Program-made: the position numbers and the translations under genes
The notes under the pieces: model-generated
The model's input: only the letters and a program-made list of their open reading frames with translations
Told to the model about the DNA's origin: nothing
The model's database searches: none
NCBI GenBank assembly: GCA_015680685.1
Contig: MNCI01009068.1
Span: 268,912 to 296,917, forward strand
Length of the DNA: 28,006 bases
Direction: 5' to 3'
Source of the DNA: Gnetum montanum
Taxonomy: Eukaryota > Streptophyta > Gnetopsida > Gnetales > Gnetaceae
Shown: in pieces, positions 20,452-28,006 of the stretch
Layout of the letters: each line of letters starts with the position of its first letter
Position numbering within the stretch: position 1 is the first letter of the stretch

Positions 20452-20867
20452 TTACGCTGCATTACACAACATAGCGTAATGCCGCTCAGCGTGATTCTGT
20501 TTAGTGTAGCTCGATACCAGAAAGCAACTTATTTCGCCAGTTTTGGCGAAGTTTAAAGCCTAAAACTTATCGCATATTCGGCTAAGCCTTTGGCTTAGAG
20601 CCGAGTTTACGCTTTGTTACATAGAGCAGCGTAACAAGCTTCAGAGAAGACAAAGTCAGGATACAAGGAAGAGTTGCAGATTAACTTCCTTTCTTTGCAT
20701 ATTGGTCGCTTTACGCTTATTACGCTACGCAGCGTGGACAAGCGTAACTCGTTGTAAAGTTGATCCTTTTTTACACTCTATTACGCTTTGCGATGTAAAT
20801 GAGCGTAAAACAGCTGACATCAACTACTCCTATACTCTATTACGCTTCGCCACACAACGTAGCGTAA
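20452..20867. repeat. Array of five 28-bp palindromic units TTACGCT-N14-AGCGTAA
   Basis: Perfect 7-bp inverted arms with exactly 14 nt between them occur at 20452-20479, 20607-20634, 20720-20747, 20781-20808 and 20840-20867. The 14-nt centres differ but share ACA/AAC-rich content in units 1 and 5. An additional TTACGCT at 20711 extends unit 3. Separate hairpins at 20533-20550 (TTCGCCA/TGGCGAA), 20579-20603 (CGGCTAAGCC/GGCTTAGAGCCG) and 20926-20949 (ACAATAC/GTATTGT) lie among or just after them. Function is unknown. Clustered dyad sites upstream of a TATA box suggest protein binding or an LTR/promoter enhancer. Confidence 0.75.
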
Positions 20868-21076
20868 GCAAGTATGACACAGCGTAGAGTCGGCTAAAGC
20901 AGTTACGCATCTGCTATCCACACGTACAATACGCTGATAAGTGTATTGTGCGTAGTCATGAAGCAGCTTTGGCGGAAGTCATCGACAACGTATTTCGCTC
21001 CCCTTCCAGAAACGTAACGCGACATAGCCAACTTCAACATAAAGTTTACCAAGTCAACGGTGTATTAAAAGTTCGG

Positions 21077-21129
21077 GACACGTGTCACCAGGGTCATGCT
21101 TTCTCCATATGTTGTCGAACTTATAAATA
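21077..21129 (+). promoter_or_regulatory. Promoter-like block: G-box palindrome plus TATA box
   Basis: GACACGTGTC (21077-21086) is a perfect 10-bp palindrome containing the plant G-box core CACGTG. TATAAATA follows at 21122-21129, 36 bp further on, so transcription would start near 21155. The five-unit palindromic array lies 210-625 bp upstream. Downstream, TGCACA then AGGTAATCAGAGTC at 21511-21530 could be either a decayed LTR end with an initiator-tRNA-Met-like primer site, or an exon end with a splice donor. I cannot decide between an LTR and a host promoter. Confidence 0.45.
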
Positions 21130-21530
21130 CTCCAGTTGGCGAAGAAACAAAAAAACCCTGGGGGGCAGCATCTGTAGCTTTCGGCAGCATCACCTTTTAG
21201 TAGAGACAGAAGACATTTTCGCTTGAGCATTTTTGCGGCAGGAGCGATCAATCCTTTGGGCGAAAACACAACTCTCTCCATTGGTGATCATTGGCAGCTT
21301 TGAGCAAAGACTACCGAAGGCAAAAGGAGCAGATCAGAGATTGCAAGATCATCTGGTGCAGTTGGTAAGATCTATTGATCAGACACAGTTGGTTGATAGA
21401 CATCCGAGCTTGACCTTCCTTGCACGCCGTCTTTGGCTTACGAGGTGGACCAAGCTCCATTTTGCATTCCTTGTTAAACTGTTTTCTTTCTTATTATTTT
21501 GTGTATTTTCTGCACAAGGTAATCAGAGTC

Positions 21531-22329
21531 TTCCCATTGTAACTTTGTATACAAAAATACTTTTTTTTTTGAGTCAAAGTACAGATCTTGAAATCACGCA
21601 TTTCTCTTAAATCGATTCTCGTTGTTGTGTTAACGTTGCCCTTATTGCAAATTATCTACATCGTTTTCCTCTCCTTTTGCGATTTATCGAATCAAATCAT
21701 CCCACGAAACACCTATAATCTTCATTGATTTACTGATTAAGTAAGTCCTTGTCTGATAGACAAGACCGTTCAGGGCACTGTGGATTCGTTTTCTCTAGCA
21801 TAGCCCTCGCACGGATCCGTGGTTAAGACTGTGTACACGGATCTTTGTTTGGTATTTTCCAGCTGTCGACATTTTCCTTTGTTACAGATTTGATTGTCTT
21901 GGCTATAAAATGAAAGTGCAGCATGAAGGTAATGTACATGGTGGTGATGAAAGGAAGCTAAGTGGTAGTCTTCCAAACACCAAGAAGAAGAAGGTAAAGA
22001 AGAGAAAAAAGAAAAGAAGAAAGGATGTTGAATTAAGAAAACCTAATACCTTTTCTTTTTCTTATTCTTTATTTGTTTTAGGTTTGTGTCATCATGGGGA
22101 TGTAAGGGAAGCATTCCAAGGAGATGATTAGATGAAGGAAGCATGGTGGGATATGGGGACAAGCCCCCATGAGCAAGGAAAGTTTAAAATCAAAACCTCC
22201 AATGATATTTATTCTCATGTTTGTAATGCATGGAGTCATGATTATTATGATGGCCTTGAGTCATGAGGGCATGGTGCCTTCCAACTTGTGAAAGGTCATG
22301 AAGCATGACATTTTAAGAATGAGAGAGCT
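21531..22329. other. Unassigned segment; purine-rich end abuts unit D
   Basis: Contains the 12-bp palindrome CACGGATCCGTG (21810-21821) and, nearby, GTGTACAC (21831-21838). A short reading frame (21910-22131) encodes a Lys/Arg run (KKKKVKKRKKKRRK), flanked by a splice-acceptor-like TTTGTTTTAG at about 22072-22081. I do not recognise a gene. The last bases before 22330 (AGAATGAGAGAGCTGG) are purine-rich, as a PPT would be. Confidence 0.35.
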
Positions 22330-23298
22330 GGTGTAGGGATACCTCTTTTGACCCCTTATTCTACCCTACATGCTTTGTGTCTTTTTGTGTTGATTTGATT
22401 AAGGATGATTCTTGGATGTTTTGGAATGTTTGGAGGTGTTTTTGACTTATTTTGATGACTTTAGGAGGTTCCAAGATCTATGGGGACTTTTTGAGAGACA
22501 TCTAGCATCAAAACAAGCACTTTTATATTTTGCACCTTTAGAAGAGATGTCTCCCCAGTAAGATAGATGTCTTCCTAGAGGTATCTCCTCATAGATGTCT
22601 TCTCTAAATTTAGACATCTCAAATCCAAAGGAAACATCTAGCAAAAGCAATAGACATCTCTCCTACGAGTAGGGCTTTCATAGGAGATGTCTTACCAAAA
22701 AGATAGACATCTTTGTTGGTGGAGGAAAAAAGCTCTAACATGGTGTTTCGATTGAGAAATAGCCAAAGAAAGATGGAAACATTTAGGAAGAAGGTGAGAA
22801 GACTTGGAAAACATCTAAAGAACCTCAAGTTGAGTTGAGGAAAGGTTTCTAGGATTTTTTCCTTCCAATTACTTATAAATATTGATGTAATTCACCATTG
22901 TTGAGGCAAGAAAGGGCATAACCTTGATCATAAGCAAGGGAGAAAGCTTGTGAAAATTGAGGTAGGAGAGCTTGTGTAAGAAAGTTGAGTTAAAGGAAAG
23001 GAAGAGGAGGTGAGAGAGATTAGGAGAATCTCTTATAAGTATCTTGTCTTGAGCTTGGGGTCCATTGAGAGTAATTGATGATTAAGAGAGGACAAGTGTG
23101 GTCTCTAAGATCCTTGGGAGAGTTGTGAGTTAAGCTTGGCTCTTCATCTTTGATGTATTTTCTATGTATTTTGAGAATTATCTTAATATAAGAAAGATTT
23201 TCTCCATTTTATTATCTTGTTCTTATTTTCTAAGCTAGATTTTCTTAGAAGTTGTGGATTGGATCTTATTGGGGTCTATCAAGGTGCAACCCCCTACA
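22330..23298 (+). repeat. Unit D: LTR-like sequence, probable 3' LTR or solo LTR
   Basis: Bounded by TGTAGGG (22330-22336) and CCCTACA (23292-23298); with flanking bases the inverted termini are GGTGTAGGG/CCCTACACC. A purine-rich tract precedes it, TATAAATA lies at about 22873 and the end AACCCCCTACA is typical of plant LTRs, so I read it as plus-strand. An array of AGAYRTCT motifs lies in its U3 part. No partner LTR was found in the window and no target duplication is evident. Its right end coincides with the point where the minus-strand gag of element E breaks off. Confidence 0.5.
22545..22712. repeat. AGAYRTCT motif cluster in unit D
   Basis: Exact AGATGTCT or AGACATCT octamers (reverse complements of each other) start at 22545, 22565, 22593, 22612, 22652, 22685 and 22705. 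Three neighbouring pairs are 19-20 bp apart. It lies upstream of the unit's TATA box. Confidence 0.75.
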
Positions 23299-24190
23299 CC
23301 ATTTATGAGTGTCCTTGGAAATAACTTTAGCTTTTTCCATTCATTGTGTACATTCTGAAAGGAACAAGTATCATGAAAGACTTGCAAATGATTCTGTGGA
23401 TCTAAATTATATACCCCTTCAAACTTATGGGATATTGTTCATATCTAGATGTTTAATGCAGCTATCCTTCAAGTGCCTGGTGGAAATTATGAAAACCTTT
23501 AAAATATTCAACATTTTTCTAGTAGCTAGTAAGGGCTCATCATAAGTCATGTTGTGCCTTTGTTCTCTATGATGTGCTTCCCTACGTTGTTACTCATGCC
23601 CTTGGTTACTGTTTTCCTAACAGGATCTATGATCATCCCTATCCCTCCATTCATCTTTGTCCCAATCTATGTTATTTCTATCATGGTCCTGGCCTTTGCT
23701 TCTCTTGTCAAAGTTGGAGGAGGAAGACGATGAGGATGATGATGATGAAGATGAAGAGTAAGAAGAATCAACACTCGAACGGTGCCCACTACCTCTTCTT
23801 CTTTGGTCCCTACCCCTATCACCATGTTTATCTTTGTCCTAGTGCTTTTCATTGTTTTTGCCTCTAGATGAATGGTTGTGGATACCATATTTTGAGATTT
23901 TTGATCTTGAGACTTGTTCTTCCCATCACCAAGGTTGTCCATAGTTGACTATAACCATTCGTTAAGGGTCTTCCTATTAAAGATAGGGGGAGAATCCATG
24001 TATTGGAAGAAACCAAAAAAGAAGTCCTCATATTCTTTATGGGTTTGAAGGAACAAGTGGTTAGAAAACCTTTTGCCTTTGGAAGCCTCATATCGAGCCT
24101 TCATTTATCGATCTTTTTTTTTGAGCATCTATGGGATGATAATCTTGATAGGCATGGTCTTGAACCTTGTACTTCATGTTAAGTCCAAAA
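23299..24190 (-). pseudogene. gag: gag N-terminal and core remnant of element E
   Basis: On the minus strand the N-terminal block AYQDYHPIDAQKK (about 24156-24118) matches LSQDYDPTT of A and LLQDYNNA of B. A region rich in charged residues leads to a run of about a dozen Ser (near 23765-23715, with one TAG and other stops around it) followed by a D/R/K-rich stretch. This corresponds to the shorter Ser-rich then Asp/Arg-rich linker of A. The core block HLDMNN...GYNLDPQNHLQVFHDTCSFQNVHNEWKKLKLFP (about 23475-23315) matches LDLNN...GYDSDMQQHLQAFYDACTWNNINNGWQKLKLFS of B. The homology stops at 23299, before the AKVWY motif. Several frames and stops are involved, so no intact protein is encoded. 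Confidence 0.72.
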
Positions 24191-24458
24191 TGTCCAACTT
24201 GATGAGATTTTTTAATAAGATTGCATGTCCCTCCATTGCAACTGCTTGTGTTGATGTAGGATGAAGGTGAAATATGGAGTGTAAGCTGTGGATCATTGAA
24301 CTTAGAAGTAGGGGGATGAATAAATTTCCCAAATTTAAATCTTAAAGAAACAAAGCACACACACCAATTTTAACATTGTGAACCAACTTGGGTAGTCCAC
24401 ACTCGAAGGGTAGATCACAAGCACACCTCTATACTTTGCTTCTCTCAAAATATGATTG

Positions 24459-24655
24459 AAGGGTTCACACCTTGTATAGTCTTCAAGCCCTACTCTAGAA
24501 TTTTTTATTGTAGCACCAATCACTCAACCCCAAAAGGTCCTATCAGTCTTGGAAATGTGGTTTCAAGGCTCTCACAACCTTTACAATCTTGAACTCTACA
24601 CTAGAGTGTTGTATCGCATCACCAACAACTCAATCCTATAGGATCTCGACAAGCC
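24459..24655 (-). repeat. Diverged tandem duplication of about 93 bp in unit F
   Basis: Two successive copies (about 24459-24553 and 24566-24655) share phrases of the form GGTTCACACCTT/GGCTCTCACAACCTT, AGTCTTCAAGCCCTACTCTAG/AATCTTGAACTCTACACTAG (approximate), and CACCAATCACTCAA/CACCAACAACTCAA. Divergence shows the duplication is old. Confidence 0.6.
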
Positions 24656-24939
24656 CAAGCACATCAACCTTGCATGGAAATAAGAGAATAATTACAAGGA
24701 ATAATTATAACTCAATTTACTAATCCTTGTATGTTTAGATATAGCACACTTTACAATGACAAAATGATAATACAATGAGGAGCAATATAGAATTCAATGA
24801 TTACAAATGATTGTACAATGATCACATAACAAGCTTGCACGTTTCCCAATGCACATTAAATCTTCTTATAGCTACCATGTTTCTAAATCCATCTTGGAGC
24901 TCATGAAACAACTAACCAATGGTCACTAATGATCATGGA

Positions 24940-25200
24940 AGACATCTTCTTCATGCCTGAGATGTCTCTTTGAATTTGCCTTTATTTCTAGGAAGATGTC
25001 TTTGTTTAGTGAAAGATGTCTTTTTGAGAGCTTTATTCTTGGAAGACATCTTTGTCTAATGGAAGACATCTTTCTAAACTTGGTTTGCATTCTATAAATA
25101 TGTCTTTATTTGAGGAAAGATGTCTTATTGTTTCTAAAGAAATATTTATTTAGGTTCACCCCAATTCTGCCAAGATGTTTACTACTTTCCAAAGATGTCT
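24940..25200. repeat. AGAYRTCT motif cluster in unit F
   Basis: Exact AGATGTCT or AGACATCT octamers start at 24940, 24960, 24994, 25014, 25044, 25064, 25118 and 25193. The first six form three pairs, each exactly 20 bp apart. It is the same motif and pair spacing as in unit D, although the surrounding sequences do not align. Confidence 0.78.
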
Positions 25201-25782
25201 TTCTTCATCTTCCTTTACATGATGGATCCTTCATTTCTTGTCCATAACCTTGATCTTTCACATGCTTCAATGATGACAACTTTGCTTGTATAATATCTAG
25301 TCATTGTCCACATTATTTGGATGTTTGTTTGAAGATCATGTGAATGAGCTCCTCCTTTGAGCTCTAAATAGTTCATTCCTTGTCCTTTATATATAGTTTA
25401 GCTCATCTTGGTTTCCCATGTACATAGTCCTACAAATACAATGACCATACAGTCATGCAAAAAATATTTAACTCTATTTTACTTAATGTTTTGAGACACA
25501 CTAAAACACACTAAAAGGATCACATAAGTATCCAGATGAGTGTAGACAACTTTGAGTTATTGGGACACCTATGTCTTTTGGCCTTCTTGCCTTTGAGTGG
25601 GTCTACTTACAAATGGTGGTGGAGAATTCTCCCTGCAAGAAGAAGCCATATTAGTGATTTCTCAAAATCAGTGTGCATTTAGTAATATTATGTTTTTTAA
25701 TGATTTTACTTTAAGTGTTCTTTTACAATGTCCTTATATAATTTCATGATCTTTCCTATGTAGCATACTTAGCTAACAAAAG

Positions 25783-25800
25783 TCCCTAGCAACGGTGCCA
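25783..25800 (-). other. Primer-binding site of element E (tRNA-Asp type)
   Basis: On the minus strand TGGCACCGTTGCTAGGGA matches the tRNA-Asp 3'-end complement at 15 of 18 positions, again with transitions only. One base separates it from the CA end of LTR6 (25803-25802). This fixes the orientation of element E. Confidence 0.85.
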
Positions 25801-25801
25801 A

Positions 25802-26650
25802 TGAAAAGAAATGAGTAGTCCCTAATCCCAACCATACAAATCACAAGTGTTGCACTAGCAATTTAGTCAAATTACATGGACTTTACCTCCTAAATGCACA
25901 ATAGGAAAGGTAGTGACTTAAGATGCAATTGTTATCTTCTTGGTTGTTCTTGTGGGAGTGCAAGTGTATGGTTAAGTGTAAGCCAAGGTGCATGATTTTT
26001 ATTGATTTTATATTTTATTTTATTTAGTCTAAGTGTGGAATAAAGAAAGAGTTAATTAATGACTAATTGTTTAACTATCCAGTGTCCTAATCCAACTATC
26101 CTAACATATGCATTTGACTCCACTTTCCTATTTGCATCCTAAACTTGCTTTAACGCTATTGGGTTACCAAGTGCCTACTACTTGGGGTGCCAAATAGCCA
26201 CTACTGGGAGTACTAAGTGTTAGGCAACATGTTTAAAGTGGTTGTACTTATGTGTTCGTTATTAATCATATTAATTAATTAAAGACATTAATGCAAAAAC
26301 GTAGAAGTAAATGAATGCACTAAAGGAAACATTAATCTATTCCAAGTGCTGCAAGAAATCCCAAGAATCTTATCTTTCTTGTTGATTACATTAATGTGTA
26401 CAAGTATAAGATGCTCGAATAAAGAACCATACAATCCTTGGAATCCTACTACGAGTACTCTATAAATTATTCTAACTCTGGGATAAGAAAACTAGAAGAG
26501 CTTTGCTATGCCATGGACTTAATATGCCATAAATGTGGTGGATATGCACATTTATATAGGCAAAGATAGATACTATGTCGATGCATCTACCCATGTGTGG
26601 ATGGTGATGCGTTGATGCATGCCTATTGATGTAGCCCATTGAGTGATTTA
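25802..26650 (-). repeat. LTR6, 5' LTR of element E
   Basis: The minus strand aligns with LTR5: a CAACGCATC U3 phrase, TATATAAA (26558-26551), CCACATTTATGGCA, the AAGCTCTT-TAGTTT block, GAGTTAGAA, TCTTTATTCGAGCATC, and the repeated CTTGGTAACCCAATAG/CCCAGTAGTGG phrases (about 26225-26150). The 3' end is at 25802. The 5' end of U3 is decayed; judging from LTR5 it lies near 26650. Confidence 0.72.
26551..26558 (-). promoter_or_regulatory. TATA box of LTR6
   Basis: TATATAAA on the minus strand, in register with the TATAAATA of LTR5. Confidence 0.6.
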
Positions 26651-28006
26651 TTAAAGTCTATGCAAGCTACCTAGCTTATAATTTATGCGGTGCCTAACTT
26701 ATAAGCTAGCTTATAAAATTTATGGAAGTTTCCTAGCATATAAGCTATCTCATTGTACTAAAGATCTTTAAATATTTGCACCAAATTCTCTAATATATTG
26801 ATTGGAATTTATAATAGTAGGCTTACATTGATGTCCTTGGAGCAATTCTCCACATTTCTTGTTTCTTAGATTTTCTGGTCTAGAATTATAATAGTATAAT
26901 TTCATTTGCTTAAGCCATGCCAAAAACTTTCATATGACACTCTTGTGTGACCTTCACATAATAATTATCCATTTCCATTTGCAATAGGGATACCTACTAC
27001 AATTAAGTTCAATTTTTAAAAGTAGGCCTTGATAAATAAATCATGGTGATTGAGTTATGTAATATAACCAAGGTAATAAAAGAACCAAAAGAAGGCAAGA
27101 TATATAAGCTTCTACAAAGTATTGTTTCCAATGTTGATGTGTAATGCAATATGGCATCATTGTGAGTGAAAATAGACCATCATAGTCCAAACTATCATAT
27201 TCCAAATGAGTTAAAAATTTTAGAAACAAAATATAGACAAATAAAGGCACCTTGACCTTTAAGATAAAATGAAATAAAATCAAAGGCTCACCCACCAAAG
27301 GAAATCTAATTTAAGAAATTGAAAAAAAAGCCCAACAAAAGCATTGCTGCAGGAGAGAGCAGTGCCACTAAAGCAGCCAAGAATTCATTTCTGAGGAAGG
27401 GCTAAGCCCCTTTGTAGCTAGAATGTGGACTTGCATGAGCTAGTGGACATGAGAATGTACCAAAAGTAAAAAGATCCTTTCCCTTGGACCATATCCACAC
27501 CCACTTTTGTAACATTTCTCTGATGTAGAAAATTCAGTCTTGTCCCCTAATTAACACTCCAGACAAGGCATCCTGAGGCTACACACAATGATTCATGCAT
27601 CCAAAAATGTTTCTTGTAATGTCCTACATTGTGGGAAACTCCATACCATAGTATGGAGTAAATACTTATGTTATATCCACCTCTTGAGGCTTTGTATTTT
27701 TATTGCATGTTCCATTATATGTCTCTATGTACTGCTAGGCCATATAGGAAAAACCATAAATTAATCCACAATAGTACATGGGTCATTTCATGTAACCCAT
27801 CTATGTATATTCCATGATCATCTTGACCATGCTTATGTGTGTCGTTGGGACCTGCTACCAGGTAGGGGTAGAACCTAGGAACAGATGTTTAAATAATACA
27901 AAAAACTATTTTATGTGTAAACCAACCTACCTAGAACAGTGGTACACAATTGCAATAATAAGTGCAAGGTTAGGTGTTTGATTTCTTAATTTTACAAATT
28001 TTATAT
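26651..28006. other. AT-rich sequence without recognised genes; small palindromes
   Basis: Contains an 18-bp perfect palindrome TTATAAGCTAGCTTATAA (26699-26716) within three imperfect repeats of a CCTAGCTTATA-type phrase (26669-26755). A 9-bp-arm hairpin, ACTCCATAC/GTATGGAGT, with a 4-nt loop lies at 27638-27659, and ACCTG-CTAC-CAGGT at about 27844-27857. The only long open frame (27041-27298, minus) has no recognisable features. I could not assign this stretch to any element. Confidence 0.4.

Larger units (their letters stand above)
24290..25700 (-). repeat. Unit F: LTR-like insertion in the leader of element E
   Basis: In A and B the PBS lies about 100-150 bp from gag; in E the distance is about 1.6 kb, so roughly 1.4 kb has been inserted. 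On the minus strand it has a TATATAAA-type box (25393-25386), a cluster of AGAYRTCT motifs (25200-24940) and a diverged tandem duplication. The end has GTGGACTACCCAAGTTGGTTCAC and TTTATTCATCCCCCTACTTCTA-like phrases (written here in pieces), which resemble the U5 end of many plant LTRs, especially copia type. The probable end is CCACA at 24291-24287. The 5' boundary (25560-25725) is not resolved and no target duplication was found. Confidence 0.45.
23299..26650 (-). mobile_element. Element E: truncated minus-strand relative of elements A-C
   Basis: Read on the minus strand: LTR6 (about 26650 down to 25802), tRNA-Asp-like PBS (25800-25783), leader, inserted unit F, then gag (about 24190 to 23299), cut off at unit D. 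LTR6 resembles LTR5 of element C more than LTR1-LTR4. No pol or 3' LTR of E is found further left in the window. The right boundary is approximate. Confidence 0.7.

Noticed and set aside
20452-20867. CRISPR-like array
   Set aside because: Units are inverted repeats at irregular intervals with no direct repeats separated by uniform unique spacers, and the context is a plant genome.
21233-21610. 125-codon plus-strand open frame
   Set aside because: No recognisable domain, it ends in simple hydrophobic sequence, and it crosses the ambiguous LTR end/splice donor site. Not supported as a gene.
21910-22131. Lys/Arg-rich 73-codon frame as a nuclear protein
   Set aside because: The basic run is explained by an AAG/AGA-rich microsatellite-like stretch; there is no homology and no supporting context beyond splice-like sites.
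22330-23298. DNA transposon with GGTGTAGGG terminal inverted repeats
   Set aside because: The short termini, purine-rich tract before the left end, TATA box and CCCCCTACA end fit an LTR better. No target duplication was seen for either reading.
23574-23867. Plus-strand 97-codon frame with Met/Asp/His runs
   Set aside because: Antisense of the Ser-rich linker of the minus-strand gag of element E.
27041-27298. Minus-strand 85-codon hydrophobic frame
   Set aside because: Composition is typical of AT-rich noncoding DNA. No motif, neighbour or start context supports it.

Overview
The window looks like intergenic DNA from a large, AT-rich plant nuclear genome. It consists almost entirely of old, decayed, nested LTR retrotransposons. 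I could not support any intact host gene, tRNA, rRNA or CRISPR array. A gymnosperm or other plant that keeps ancient retroelements would fit, but that is inference. Most recognisable elements belong to one Ty3/gypsy family. It has long LTRs starting TGATGA and ending TCATCA, a tRNA-Asp type primer-binding site (PBS), a gag with a Ser/Pro-rich, zinc-knuckle-poor tail, gag-PR-RT-RNaseH-INT order, and an extra ORF after integrase. This best resembles the Athila-like group.

Layout, left to right. Element A (1 to about 5548, + strand): partial LTR1, PBS, gag, T-rich spacer, short 3' ORF, polypurine tract (PPT), and LTR2 truncated at its 3' end. Element C (about 5549-8909 and 14587-20266, +): gag tail, protease, RT, RNase H, integrase, long spacer, coiled-coil 3' ORF, PPT, LTR5. 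Element B (8910-14586, +) is inserted in C's pol between RNase H and integrase. It is gag-only like A and has two LTRs. From 20267 to 22329 lies a compositionally different stretch with a regular array of 28-bp palindromic units and a G-box/TATA promoter-like block. A plus-strand LTR-like unit D (22330-23298) follows. It abuts a truncated minus-strand relative, E (23299 to about 26650), made of gag, PBS and LTR6, whose leader is interrupted by another LTR-like sequence, F (about 24290-25700). From about 26650 to the end I see only AT-rich sequence with small palindromes.

How the parts relate: A and B lack pol and the centre of the 3' ORF but keep LTRs, PBS, gag, spacer and PPT. They look like a non-autonomous gag-only branch that would have depended on pol from a C-like partner. 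All copies are dead. Most premature stops sit where CAA, CAG, CGA or TGG would be expected, which points to cytosine deamination. Reading frames are otherwise surprisingly free of indels.

The most unusual signals are (1) U3 arrays with a strict 14-bp period but different unit sequences in different LTRs, (2) AGAYRTCT motif pairs about 20 bp apart in two otherwise dissimilar LTR-like units, (3) five TTACGCT-N14-AGCGTAA units near 20.5-20.9 kb, (4) a branch-point/acceptor-like signal immediately before the 3' ORF start, and (5) an inverted LTR block bounded exactly by two N bases, probably an assembly error.
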